Assembly (NCBI RefSeq): GCF_001613465.1
Contig: NZ_BDCK01000034.1
Span: 62,001-126,000, forward strand
Direction of reading: 5' to 3'
DNA: 64,000 bases
Source of the DNA: Nocardia niwae NBRC 108934 = DSM 45340
GTDB taxonomy: Bacteria > Actinomycetota > Actinomycetes > Mycobacteriales > Mycobacteriaceae
A program made the position numbers and the translations under genes. The notes below the pieces were generated by a model. The model ran no database searches and had not been told where the DNA came from. It saw only the letters and a program-made list of their open reading frames with translations. Every line of letters starts with the position of its first letter. Within the stretch, counting starts at the first letter, position 1. Below are positions 33,152 through 41,606 of the stretch, one piece after another.

Positions 33152-33702
33152 GGCTCTTGTCCTTCACCACGTCCGAACAACCAGATCAGGTTACACCTGA
33201 CGCGGGGTCGTCGCGCGGTTCGCGATAAGGTGTTCTTCCACACGAAACATGTTGCCGCAACGGACATTTCGGACATGTAACCGTCCGCTCGCAGTGGCCT
33301 CCGCACGGCTGTGCGGTGCGTTGGCGCGCACCCGCTCACGCGGCTTTCCGCGGCAACTTCTCCGGCCCCGAGGGCGATTCGTGTGTGCTCGGCAAAAGCT
33401 TTGCGGGGCAGTTGCTTTCGCCGCGGATCGCTCGGGCATTCCTCTTTGCCGTCGGCGGGATCGCCTTCGGCGGGATTGCCTTCGGCGTACGCCTCCGGCC
33501 CGGTGGCCCGGCTGTGCCGCGGCATCTTCCGGCCGTGGCGGGGCGGCTCGAGAGTTCCCCGTGACTCCGGCGGTGGCATGGCGACGCGACGGGGTGCCGA
33601 CGTGATCAGGCTCACATTCTCCGATGCTCCGGCGGGGGGCCGGCCCTGACGGTCCGACTGCGCCCCGGGAACCTGTCGGTGGGTGGGCCTACGCTGGTGA
33701 GC
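33152..33702. other. divergent spacer before uvrB, with a short tandem repeat
   Basis: This 551-bp spacer lies between the anchored DUF402 gene (minus) and uvrB (plus). At about 33452-33486 the unit GGCGGGAT(C/T)GCCTTC occurs twice, followed by a partial third copy. GGACATTTCGGACATGT (33262-33278) contains two GGACAT copies. Open frames across it lack a ribosome-binding site and recognisable domains. I saw no GAAC-N4-GTTC SOS box. Confidence 0.45.
33690..33695 (+). promoter_or_regulatory. -10 box of a leaderless uvrB promoter
   Basis: TACGCT is followed by 7 nt (GGTGAGC) and then the ATG at 33703. Confidence 0.55.
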
Positions 33703-35892
33703 ATGGCATTCGCAACCGAGATTCCGGCGGAGGGCTTCGAGGAGCGGGCCGCCGAGCAGCCGCTCGCGCACTCGGAGTTCCGTCCGGTCGGCGAGATCGA
33801 GCGCGTCGGCGGCCGGTTCGAGGTGGTCAGCGAACACCAGCCGGCGGGTGACCAGCCGGCCGCGATCGCCGAGCTGGAGCGCAGGATCAAAGCGGGGGAG
33901 CGCGACGTGGTGCTGCTCGGCGCCACCGGTACGGGAAAGTCGGCCACCACGGCCTGGCTGATCGAGCGGTTGCAGCGGCCGACGCTGGTGATGGCGCCGA
34001 ACAAGACGCTCGCGGCCCAGCTGGCCAACGAACTGCGCGAGATGCTGCCGAACAACGCCGTCGAGTACTTCGTCTCCTACTACGACTATTACCAACCCGA
34101 GGCGTACATCGCGCAGACCGACACCTACATCGAGAAGGACAGCTCGATCAACGACGACGTCGAGCGATTGCGGCATTCGGCGACCTCCAGCCTGTTGTCC
34201 CGGCGCGACGTGGTGGTGGTCGCCTCGGTGTCGTGCATCTACGGCCTCGGCACGCCGCAGTCGTATCTGGACCGCTCGGTGCAGCTGGAGGTCGGCTCCG
34301 AGATCGACCGGGACGCGCTGTTGCGGCTGCTGGTCGACGTGCAGTACACCCGCAACGACATGGCGTTCACCCGCGGCTCGTTCCGGGTGCGCGGCGACAC
34401 CGTGGAGATCATCCCGTCCTACGAGGAACTCGCCGTCCGCATCGAGTTCTTCGGCGACGAGATCGAGGCGCTGTACTACCTGCATCCGCTCACCGGCGAT
34501 GTGGTCCGCCAGGTCGACATGCTGCGGATCTTCCCCGCCACCCACTACGTGGCGGGCCCGGATCGGATGGAGCGCGCGGTGCGCGACATCGAGGCCGAAC
34601 TGGAGGATCGGCTCGCCGAGCTGGAACGCCAGGGCAAGCTGCTGGAGGCGCAGCGGCTGCGCATGCGCACCCAGTACGACTTGGAGATGATCCGGCAGGT
34701 CGGGTTCTGCTCCGGCATCGAGAACTACTCGCGCCATATCGACGGCCGCCCGGCCGGTTCGGCTCCCGCGACGCTGCTGGACTACTTCCCGGAGGATTTC
34801 CTGCTCGTCATCGACGAGTCGCACAACACCGTCCCGCAGATCGGCGGGATGTACGAAGGCGACATGTCCCGTAAGCGCAACCTGGTGGAGTACGGCTTCC
34901 GATTGCCGTCCGCGGTGGACAACCGCCCGCTGACCTGGGAAGAATTCGCCGATCGGATCGGGCAGACGGTCTACCTATCGGCCACGCCCGGTCCGTACGA
35001 ACTCGGGCAGACCGGCGGCGAGGTGGTCGAGCAGGTCATTCGGCCGACCGGCCTGGTCGACCCCAAGGTCGTGGTGAAGCAGACGAAGGGGCAGATCGAC
35101 GATCTGATCCACGAGATCAGGGAACGCACCGAGCGCGACGAGCGCGTCCTGGTCACCACGCTCACCAAGAAGATGGCCGAGGATCTCACCGACTATCTGC
35201 TCGGGCTGGGCGTGCGGGTCCGCTACCTGCATTCCGAGATCGATACGTTGCGCCGAGTCGAGCTGCTGCGGCAGCTGCGGCTCGGCGAATACGACGTACT
35301 CGTGGGCATCAACCTGCTGCGCGAAGGTCTCGACCTGCCCGAGGTGTCGCTGGTGGCGATCCTCGACGCGGACAAGGAGGGATTCCTCCGCAGTACCACC
35401 GCGCTGATCCAGACGATCGGCCGCGCGGCGCGCAACGTCTCCGGCGAAGTGCACATGTACGCGGACAAGATCACCGACTCCATGCAGTTCGCCATCGACG
35501 AGACCGAGCGCCGCCGCGCGAAGCAGATCGCCTACAACGAGGAAATGGGGATCGATCCGCAGCCGCTGCGCAAGAAGATCGCCGACATCCTCGATCAGGT
35601 GTACCGCGAGGCCGACGCGACCGAGGTGGAGGTCGGCGGCTCCGGGCGCAACGCCAGCCGCGGCAGGCGGGCGCAGGGCGAGCCCGGACGGGCGGTGAGC
35701 GCGGGTGTCTACGAGGGCCGCGACGTCAAGTCGATGCCGCGCGCCGAACTCGCCGATCTCGTCAAAGAACTCACCGCGCAGATGATGAACGCGGCTCGCG
35801 AACTGCAGTTCGAGCTCGCCGGGCGGTTGCGCGACGAGATCGCCGATCTGAAGAAGGAATTGCGCGGCATGGACGCCGCCGGATTGAGTTGA
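33703..35892 (+). CDS. uvrB: excinuclease ABC subunit B
   Basis: The 729-residue UvrB is complete. It has the helicase P-loop [15 protein letters not shown] (about 76-90), the damage-probing beta hairpin around [26 protein letters not shown] (about 117-142), DEAD-like VIDESH, motif [33 protein letters not shown] and QTIGRAARN. The C-terminal UVR domain that binds UvrC is at about 685-720. An N-terminal extension of about 30 residues precedes the usual start. UvrB verifies DNA lesions brought by UvrA and hands them to UvrC. The ATG at 33703 follows a TACGCT box. Confidence 0.97.
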   Translation: MAFATEIPAEGFEERAAEQPLAHSEFRPVGEIERVGGRFEVVSEHQPAGDQPAAIAELERRIKAGERDVVLLGATGTGKSATTAWLIERLQRPTLVMAPNKTLAAQLANELREMLPNNAVEYFVSYYDYYQPEAYIAQTDTYIEKDSSINDDVERLRHSATSSLLSRRDVVVVASVSCIYGLGTPQSYLDRSVQLEVGSEIDRDALLRLLVDVQYTRNDMAFTRGSFRVRGDTVEIIPSYEELAVRIEFFGDEIEALYYLHPLTGDVVRQVDMLRIFPATHYVAGPDRMERAVRDIEAELEDRLAELERQGKLLEAQRLRMRTQYDLEMIRQVGFCSGIENYSRHIDGRPAGSAPATLLDYFPEDFLLVIDESHNTVPQIGGMYEGDMSRKRNLVEYGFRLPSAVDNRPLTWEEFADRIGQTVYLSATPGPYELGQTGGEVVEQVIRPTGLVDPKVVVKQTKGQIDDLIHEIRERTERDERVLVTTLTKKMAEDLTDYLLGLGVRVRYLHSEIDTLRRVELLRQLRLGEYDVLVGINLLREGLDLPEVSLVAILDADKEGFLRSTTALIQTIGRAARNVSGEVHMYADKITDSMQFAIDETERRRAKQIAYNEEMGIDPQPLRKKIADILDQVYREADATEVEVGGSGRNASRGRRAQGEPGRAVSAGVYEGRDVKSMPRAELADLVKELTAQMMNAARELQFELAGRLRDEIADLKKELRGMDAAGLS

Positions 35893-35908
35893 CCCGCACA
35901 GCAGCGGC

Positions 35909-35950
35909 GCTGCCTCCGCGAGCCGTTCCTCGAACGGCCGCGGAGGCAGC
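35909..35950. terminator. long hairpin between convergent uvrB and VOC genes
   Basis: GCTGCCTCCGCG (35909-35920) pairs with CGCGGAGGCAGC (35939-35950), and an inner GCCGTT/AACGGC stem (35922-35927, 35933-35938) extends it. It begins 16 bp after the uvrB stop and ends 7 bp before the stop of the convergent gene. Confidence 0.8.
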
Positions 35951-35957
35951 CGAGCCG

Positions 35958-36428
35958 TCAGGCTTGGGTGGCCATCCATTCGTTCACCCGGCGCTCGGCC
36001 TCTTCGCGCGAGACGTCCTCGACCTTGGTGAGCACCACCCAACGATGGCCGAAGGGGTCGATGATCACGCCGAACCGGTCACCCGTCACGAATGTCTGCG
36101 GCTGTTCGACGTTGCGGGCGCCGTGCTCGACGGCGCGCCGCACGACCGCGTCGACATCGGGGCAGTAGTGCACGATCGAGGTGTGCACCCATTCGCCGTT
36201 CGGCGCCAGCACTCCGTTGTCCGGGATCGGCAAGCCCATCTGCAAGGTCGAGTCGCCGATCTTCAGTTCCGCGTGTGCGGGCTGCCCATCGGGCAGGTCG
36301 TTGCGGGTGATCACCTCGGCCTCGAAAACGGTGGTGTAGAAATCTATCGCCTTGTTGCCGTCGCCGACCGCGAGGAAACAGGTGATCGAGTGGTAGCCAT
36401 CGGCGATGGGATTCACTGTGTTCGTCAT
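35958..36428 (-). CDS. VOC-superfamily (glyoxalase/PhnB-like) protein
   Basis: The 156-residue protein begins MTNTVNPIADGYHSITCFLAVGDGNKAIDFYTTVFEAEV, the standard beta-alpha-beta opening of PhnB-like glyoxalase-fold proteins, and ends with FGVIIDPFGHRWVVLTKVEDVSREEAERR. The FGHRW element is typical; the metal ligands of true glyoxalase I are not clear. It may be a bleomycin-resistance-fold dioxygenase or binding protein. The open frame extends further upstream without homology, so ATG 36428 is chosen. It is divergent from an AraC regulator gene (52-bp spacer). Confidence 0.82.
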   Translation of the reverse strand: MTNTVNPIADGYHSITCFLAVGDGNKAIDFYTTVFEAEVITRNDLPDGQPAHAELKIGDSTLQMGLPIPDNGVLAPNGEWVHTSIVHYCPDVDAVVRRAVEHGARNVEQPQTFVTGDRFGVIIDPFGHRWVVLTKVEDVSREEAERRVNEWMATQA

Positions 36429-36480
36429 GACCACTACTGTTGCCGGTCGCGGACGCCGGGTCTTGTAAGAAAGCGACATC

Positions 36481-37380
36481 GTGCCGCATAGCGCCGAACC
36501 CGCCGCCGAGCCGCCGCAGGCCCGCAATCCGCCCACACCCACCGATACCAAGGGAATCCTGCATCCGGACGAGCAGGCGAAGCATCGGTCCCTGATCCGC
36601 GTGCCGCCGGGGCCCGCGGTGGACCGCTACGTCGAGTGGTACTGGGCGGTGCGCTGGGACCTGCGCGGCAGGCCGCCGTACCGGGCGGAGGTGCTGTCGT
36701 ATCCGAGCGTGAACGTCACCTTCGAACGGTCCGGGTCGCGGACCGGCGGATTCGTCAACGGTGTGGTCACCACGAAATTCATGCGCGAACTCAGCGGGCT
36801 CGGCGAGACGTTCGGTATCCGCTTCTGTGCGGGCGGATTCGGTGCGTTCACCGGCGTGGATGTCGGCTCGTTGCGTGACCGCGCGGTGCCCGTCGCCGAC
36901 GTGCTGCCCGATGGCGCGAACCTGACCGAGCGGGTGCTCGACGCGGCGACGGTCGAGCAGCGCTGCCGCGTCGTCGAGCAGTACCTCGCGGACCGTCCCG
37001 CGGTCGAGGACCGGACCTATCGATTGGTGCGGCGCATCGTCGATGCCATGGCCACCGACCAAGAGCTGACCAGGGTCGATCAGATCGCCGAGCGCTTCGG
37101 CGTGCCCGCCCGCACGCTGCAGCGCATGTTCCGCCGTTATGTCGGCGCGGGGCCGAAATGGGTGCTGCGGCGTTATCGGTTGCAGGACGGCGCCGAACTG
37201 CTCGCGAAGGGCCGTACCGAAGACCTCGCCGCATTGGCCGCCGACCTCGGATATTTCGACCAGGCCCACTTTTCGCGTGAGTTCACCACGGAAGTGGGTA
37301 TGGCCCCGCTGGAATATGCCAAGAATTCGCTACGTTTCCGCAACGAGGTCACCGCCAAGATCATGCCGACGAGGACTTAG
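36481..37380 (+). CDS. AraC-family transcriptional regulator
   Basis: The 299-residue protein has a C-terminal AraC helix-turn-helix pair (about 195-290) containing VDQIAERFGVPARTLQRMFRRYVGAGPKWVLRRYRLQ and LAALAADLGYFDQAHFSREFTTEVGMAPLEY. The N-terminal domain (about 40-160) resembles the DUF6597 sensor seen in many actinobacterial regulators. The start is GTG at 36481; no good ribosome-binding site is seen. It probably regulates the divergent VOC gene, the DoxX gene 26 bp downstream, or both. Confidence 0.88.
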   Translation: MPHSAEPAAEPPQARNPPTPTDTKGILHPDEQAKHRSLIRVPPGPAVDRYVEWYWAVRWDLRGRPPYRAEVLSYPSVNVTFERSGSRTGGFVNGVVTTKFMRELSGLGETFGIRFCAGGFGAFTGVDVGSLRDRAVPVADVLPDGANLTERVLDAATVEQRCRVVEQYLADRPAVEDRTYRLVRRIVDAMATDQELTRVDQIAERFGVPARTLQRMFRRYVGAGPKWVLRRYRLQDGAELLAKGRTEDLAALAADLGYFDQAHFSREFTTEVGMAPLEYAKNSLRFRNEVTAKIMPTRT

Positions 37381-37406
37381 TTGCCCTAGTGCGACGAGGA
37401 GCCGAC

Positions 37407-37820
37407 ATGGACGTCGTGGTGTTGATCGGACGAGTGTTGTTCGCGGTGCTGTTCCTGACTTCCGCCCTCGGCCATTTCACCCGGACCGACACGATGGCGG
37501 GGTATGCGCAGAGCAAAGGCGTGCCGATGGCGAAGGCTGCCGTCTTCGGCTCGGGCGCGCTGTTCGCCGTCGGTGGCCTGAGCGTGCTGCTGGGCATCTG
37601 GGCCGACCTCGGATCGCTGCTGCTCGTCCTCGCGCTGCTGCCGACCGCTTTCGTGATGCACCGGTTCTGGCAGGAGACGGATGGGGAGGCCAAGCAAACC
37701 GAGCTGATCCAGTTCAACAAGGATTTGGCCCTGGCCGGCGCCGCCCTGATGTTGTTCGCGTTCTTCGCCCATGTCGACGAACTCGGATTGACCATCACCG
37801 GACCGCTTTTCGACCTCTGA
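37407..37820 (+). CDS. DoxX-family membrane protein
   Basis: The 137-residue protein has four hydrophobic segments (about 2-22, 45-65, 68-85, 107-125). The family patterns are LIGRVLFAVLFLTSALGHF and FGSGALFAVGGLSVLLGIWADLGSLLLVL. DoxX proteins are linked to thiosulphate/quinone redox chemistry or, in mycobacteria, to a membrane-associated oxidoreductase complex. The exact role here is unknown. GAGGAG lies 6-10 nt before the ATG. It is probably co-transcribed with the AraC gene. Confidence 0.85.
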   Translation: MDVVVLIGRVLFAVLFLTSALGHFTRTDTMAGYAQSKGVPMAKAAVFGSGALFAVGGLSVLLGIWADLGSLLLVLALLPTAFVMHRFWQETDGEAKQTELIQFNKDLALAGAALMLFAFFAHVDELGLTITGPLFDL

Positions 37821-38308
37821 CCGGGGATCCGCGCCAATTGTGCGCGTCCTTTCCGACCGCCCCGGAAGACGAAGCCATGAACGGCATAGGAGCGATTCTC
37901 GGCATATTCTGAGCAAACTACCGGCGGCGGCTCCGGCCGTGCGATGGTCCGGCCCCGATCGGCCCGGTCCGGACACGTGATTCACCTGCGCGACGGGCCG
38001 CTCTTCGTGTGACGGACCTGGCTCTGTGATGAATATCCCAGGCCCGCAATGGGGTTCGAGGCGGTTGTGGCACCTCACAAGTTTAGTTCGGTGGAATTGC
38101 GTCTGCCCTGGTTGGTCCGGCCTTCTCGCATTCCCTGGCGAATCCGCGGCGGGAATGGAGCGCGGACCCCCGGTGTGATGTCTTGCGATTTCTCAAATTT
38201 CCGCACCATTTGCCGCTATGGTCGAGCCCAGTCGCCGCGCCGGGCCCCCGGTCGAGCCGGGACGAACCCGCCCGCGGCACCCGACCCACCGCATAGTTGG
38301 AGGAGAGA
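37821..38308. other. intergenic before the universal stress gene
   Basis: In 488 bp I see no gene of normal size. An 11-codon frame (37877-37912, MNGIGAILGIF) is hydrophobic, with GGAAGACGAAG just upstream; it may be chance. The promoter of the stress-protein gene should lie near 38180-38230, where AT content rises (TTGCGATTTCTCAAATTT). Confidence 0.4.
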
Positions 38309-38761
38309 ATGACCGCCTACCGGACCATTGTCGTCGGTACCGATGGCTCGGACTCGTCGTATGTCGCCGTCGAGAAGGCAGGCGCTCTGGCCGGCGTGTC
38401 CGGCGCGACCCTGATCGTGGCCTGCGCGTACTACCCGACCGACGACCGTGACGTCGCCGCCGCGGCCGACGTGCTCAAGGAAGAGGCCTACCAGGTACGC
38501 GGTTCCGCGCCGACCAACGAGATCCTGCGCATCGCCCGGGACAAGGCGATCACGGCGGGCGCGGCCGACATCGTCGAGCGCGCCATCGTCGGCGAGCCGG
38601 TGGAGTCGCTGCTGGCGCTGGTCAAGGAGGTCGACGCCGACCTTCTGGTCGTCGGCAACCGGGGCTTGAACACCCTGGCCGGGCGGCTGCTCGGTTCGGT
38701 GCCCTCCGACGTGGCGCGCAAATCCCGCTCCGACGTCCTGATCGTGCACACCGTGCGCTGA
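38309..38761 (+). CDS. universal stress protein, Rv1636-like
   Basis: The 150-residue single-domain UspA-fold protein has the nucleotide-binding pattern G-x2-G-x9-G-S in VVGNRGLNTLAGRLLGSVPSDV near residue 113, and the N-terminal VVGTDGSDSS. It corresponds by position and sequence to M. tuberculosis Rv1636 (TB15.3), reported to bind cAMP. The role is inferred as a soluble stress or second-messenger buffer. GGAGGAGAG lies just before the ATG. A strong hairpin follows the stop. Confidence 0.92.
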   Translation: MTAYRTIVVGTDGSDSSYVAVEKAGALAGVSGATLIVACAYYPTDDRDVAAAADVLKEEAYQVRGSAPTNEILRIARDKAITAGAADIVERAIVGEPVESLLALVKEVDADLLVVGNRGLNTLAGRLLGSVPSDVARKSRSDVLIVHTVR

Positions 38762-38774
38762 GTGCGGCAACGGT

Positions 38775-38821
38775 CGAAAGGCTCCGTGTTCTCGCGATCG
38801 CGAGGGCCACGGAGCCTTTCG
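38775..38821. terminator. bidirectional hairpin between stress-protein and helicase genes
   Basis: CGAAAGGCTCCGTG (38775-38788) pairs perfectly with CACGGAGCCTTTCG (38808-38821), and an inner CTCGCGATCGCGAG can also pair. It lies between convergent genes. Confidence 0.85.
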
Positions 38822-38842
38822 TCGTTTCGGGTGTGCGGCCGA

Positions 38843-41140
38843 TCAGCGCAGCCGGTCGAGCACGCCGGGCAGGTCCGCGCTGTGCACCACACCCAGGCGC
38901 TGGGTGGCGCGAGTCAGCGCGACGTACAGATCGTTGAGCCCGCGCGGTGATTCGTCGAGGATGGCCTGCGGTTCCACCAGGTACACCGCGTCGAACTCCA
39001 AGCCCTTCACCTCGTGCACGGTCAGCACCCGAACGGCCTGGCCCGCCAGGTCGGCCAGCGAGGCCACCAGCGCCTGCGGAGCGAGCACCGCGGTGGTACC
39101 CGGCCCGGTCTCGGTGGCGACCAGCCGGGCGACCTCCGCGTGCACGTCGCCGGGCGCGACCCGGTACGCCCGCGGTGCGACGCCGGTCTCGCGGACCGAG
39201 CGCGGCGCGGTCGCCGTCGGATCGATGGCGGCCAGGACGTCGGCGGCGACGTCCATGATCTCCGCGGGCGTGCGGTAGTTGACGGTGAGCTCGGTCAGCT
39301 TCCACCGGGACGCGACGTAGGGCTCCAGCATCCGCTGCCAGGAGGACGTGCCCGCCGGGTCGCCGGTCTGCGCGACGTCGCCGACCACGGTGACCCACCG
39401 GTTCGGGATTCGCCGCATCACCATGCGCCAGGCCATCTCCGACAGCTCCTGCGCCTCGTCCACGATCACGTGGCCGTAGGTCCAGGTGCGATCGCCCGCG
39501 GCGCGCTCGGCGGTGGTCTGGCGGGCGCGGAAGTCCTGGCGTTCGGCCAGCTGGCTCGCGTCGATCAGGTCGTAGGCCATCAGGATCTCGGGGTCGAGGT
39601 CGTCTTCGAGATCCTGGGGCGCGGAGCCGGTGAGGATGTCGAGGGCGTCCTGCGCCTCGGCGATCTGTGTGCGCCAGCGGCGGCGGGCGCGTTCGCGTTC
39701 CTCGGTGTCGTCCACGCCGAGCAGTTCGGCCAGCTCATCGAGCAGCGGCGCGTCCGCGGCGCTGAACTGCCCGTTGTCCGGCCGCAGCAGTTCGGCCCGG
39801 TCGGCGGGGTCCAGCGAACTCGCGGCCCGGTCCAGGCGCTTGGGGTCGGCGAGCAGGTCGGCCAGGACGTCCTGCGGGGACAGGATGGGCCAGAGTTTCG
39901 CGATGGCCTTCTGAATCTGCGGGTCGGCGCGCATCTCGTCGCGGATCTCGGTGAGGTCGGCCGAGCTGAGCAGACTGGGGCCGCCGGACAGGTCGGCGCC
40001 CATCGTCTGCGCGAGCTGATCGGTCAGCGCGTCGACCACCGACGCGGCGAAGATCGGGCGGGCCAGGTTGTGCGGGCGCCGCGAGGACCGGGCGCGGCCG
40101 CGGGCTTTGGTGGCGATCTTGCGATCCAGCGTGACCGGATAGCCGTCGAAGCTCAACCGGATCGGTTCGCCGGGCACCTCTTGCCGGTCGCGCACCGCCT
40201 GCTTGAGCACCTCCAGGATGCTCAGCGATCCCTTGATCTCGCCGGCGCGCAGCGAGTCCTCGCGCGCCGCCCGCACGCCCGGGTAGAGGTCGCCGATGGT
40301 GGACAGCAGCACGCCGGTCTCACCGAGCGACGGCAGCACCTGCCCGATGTAGTCCAGGAAGGTGGCGTTCGGTCCGATGATCAGCACGCCGCTCTTGGCC
40401 AGCTGCTGGCGGTAGGTGTAGAGCAGATACGCCGCGCGGTGCAGCGCGACGGCGGTCTTGCCGGTGCCGGGCCCGCCCTGCACGACGAGCACGCTCTTGT
40501 GCTCGGAGCGGATGATCGCGTCCTGCTCGTGCTGAATGGTCTCGACGATGTCGTTCATGTGGCCGGTGCGGGCGGCGTTGAGCGCGGACAGCAGCGCGCT
40601 CTCGCTACCGACACCGCCGTCGGCGCCGGTGGCCCCGGCCCGGCGCGCGGCCTCCAGATCGAGGTACTCGTCGTTGATCGCGGTGACCTTGCGATTGCGC
40701 GACCGGATGTGCCTGCGCCGGGTCACGCCGTCCGGCGCCGCGGTGGTGGCCAGGTAGAACGGCCGCGCCAGCGGAGCGCGCCAGTCCAGCAGCAGGCTCT
40801 CGTAATCGTCCTTCTCGTCGAGGATGCCGAGCCTGCCGATGTAGCGGTACTCCTCCTGCGCACCGTCCAGGTCGATGCGGCCGAAGCACAGGCCGTGCTC
40901 GGCGGCGTCGTATTTCGCCAGGTCCTCGGTGTAGAGCTGGCTGAAGGACTCCCGTTCGCTGCGGGCCTGCGGGGTGCCCCCGGTCTCCAGCAGCACGGTG
41001 CGCAACCGGTTGCGCGCGTAGGCGCGCATCTCGTCGAGCCGCTCGTAGAGCACCGACAGGTACGCCTGTTCCTGCTCGGTCTCGCGGGTCCGCTCGGGAG
41101 CGCCGTCCTGGGCGGCACGGTCCTGAGTGAGGTCGGGCAA
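38843..41140 (-). CDS. HelD/HelR-type RNA-polymerase-associated helicase
   Basis: The 765-residue UvrD-like ATPase has an N-terminal coiled-coil (about 15-70), Walker A GGPGTGKT (about 221), Walker B VDEAQELS (about 559) and late helicase motifs VLTVHEVKGLEFDAVYLV and LYVALTRATQ. This layout is that of actinobacterial HelD and HelR, which enter RNA polymerase channels and recycle stalled enzyme; HelR gives rifamycin tolerance in Streptomyces. TTG at 41140 is chosen because AAGGAG lies 6 nt upstream; the frame is open to 41431 but overlaps the next gene. A repeat like the rifamycin-associated element lies about 100 bp upstream, which favours HelR. The HelR label is tentative. Confidence 0.82.
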   Translation of the reverse strand: MPDLTQDRAAQDGAPERTRETEQEQAYLSVLYERLDEMRAYARNRLRTVLLETGGTPQARSERESFSQLYTEDLAKYDAAEHGLCFGRIDLDGAQEEYRYIGRLGILDEKDDYESLLLDWRAPLARPFYLATTAAPDGVTRRRHIRSRNRKVTAINDEYLDLEAARRAGATGADGGVGSESALLSALNAARTGHMNDIVETIQHEQDAIIRSEHKSVLVVQGGPGTGKTAVALHRAAYLLYTYRQQLAKSGVLIIGPNATFLDYIGQVLPSLGETGVLLSTIGDLYPGVRAAREDSLRAGEIKGSLSILEVLKQAVRDRQEVPGEPIRLSFDGYPVTLDRKIATKARGRARSSRRPHNLARPIFAASVVDALTDQLAQTMGADLSGGPSLLSSADLTEIRDEMRADPQIQKAIAKLWPILSPQDVLADLLADPKRLDRAASSLDPADRAELLRPDNGQFSAADAPLLDELAELLGVDDTEERERARRRWRTQIAEAQDALDILTGSAPQDLEDDLDPEILMAYDLIDASQLAERQDFRARQTTAERAAGDRTWTYGHVIVDEAQELSEMAWRMVMRRIPNRWVTVVGDVAQTGDPAGTSSWQRMLEPYVASRWKLTELTVNYRTPAEIMDVAADVLAAIDPTATAPRSVRETGVAPRAYRVAPGDVHAEVARLVATETGPGTTAVLAPQALVASLADLAGQAVRVLTVHEVKGLEFDAVYLVEPQAILDESPRGLNDLYVALTRATQRLGVVHSADLPGVLDRLR

Positions 41141-41220
41141 ACTGAACTCCTTGTCACCGCGAACAGGCGTGAGCGCATCACCCGGCCGGGCAGGCGCACG
41201 CACGGAAAGCAGAGTTGTCG

Positions 41221-41226
41221 ATTCTA
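41221..41226 (-). promoter_or_regulatory. -10 box upstream of the HelR-like gene
   Basis: On the minus strand TAGAAT lies about 80 bp before the TTG start and 13 bp downstream of the RAE-like repeat. Its first three bases are the stop codon of the upstream gene. Confidence 0.45.
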
Positions 41227-41595
41227 CTGGGGTTGCGGCGGGCTCGCCGTAAGCCCAGGCGGGGGCCCCTGCGGCGGGACGGGGGTGAACTCGTCCGACG
41301 GTGTGAGGGCTACCGGCGCGAAGTGCTCGACCGCCGGGAACGGGTCGTAGAAGTGGTGGAGCAGATCCTTCCAGCGCTGGTATTCCGGCGAACCGCGGAA
41401 TCCGACGACGTGATCGTCGATGTGGTCCCATTCCACCCGGAGCAGGTAGCTGCCCGGCGACTCCACTCCGCGCGACAGCGACAGCGACCGGAAACCGGGC
41501 ATGCTCGCGATGATCGGCCGCGCCGCGGCGAAGGCGGCCTCGAAATCGGCCGCGCGCTCGGGGCGAACCGGCAGCAGGGCGTGTTCGATGATCAT
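41224..41595 (-). CDS. antibiotic-biosynthesis-monooxygenase (ABM) domain protein
   Basis: The 123-residue protein has an ABM fold (about 1-95): MIIEHALLPVRPERAADFEAAFAAARPIIASMPGFRSLSLSRGVESPGSYLLRVEWDHIDDH, then YQRWKDLLHHFYDPFPAVEHF. Such dimeric barrels act as cofactor-free monooxygenases, haem-degrading enzymes or binding proteins. A proline-rich tail (about 105-123) is extra. It follows the diguanylate cyclase gene by 11 bp on the same strand, probably as one transcript, and its end overlaps the promoter of the helicase gene. Confidence 0.8.
   Translation of the reverse strand: MIIEHALLPVRPERAADFEAAFAAARPIIASMPGFRSLSLSRGVESPGSYLLRVEWDHIDDHVVGFRGSPEYQRWKDLLHHFYDPFPAVEHFAPVALTPSDEFTPVPPQGPPPGLTASPPQPQ
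41240..41256 (-). promoter_or_regulatory. candidate rifamycin-associated element (RAE)
   Basis: On the minus strand GGGCTTACGGCGAGCCC is an inverted repeat. As I recall it, the rifamycin-associated element found before rifamycin-resistance genes of Actinobacteria has the core GGGCTTGCGGCAAGCCC; 15 of 17 positions agree. It lies 13 bp upstream of a TAGAAT box and points at the HelR-like gene. It overlaps the last codons of the upstream gene, so chance similarity is possible. Confidence 0.5.
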
Positions 41596-41606
41596 GCGCG
41601 AGCTCG

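Noticed and set aside
33148-34824. A 558-codon minus-strand frame across the uvrB 5' half
   Set aside because: It is antisense to uvrB and to its spacer. The repeated AEGNPAEGDPADG residues reflect the DNA tandem repeat and not a protein.
37877-37912. 11-codon hydrophobic peptide MNGIGAILGIF after the DoxX gene
   Set aside because: It is too short to support by sequence alone; a ribosome-binding-like stretch nearby is not enough.
41141-41431. N-terminal extension of the helicase by 97 residues
   Set aside because: It overlaps the ABM-domain gene on the same strand in another frame. TTG 41140 has a ribosome-binding site.
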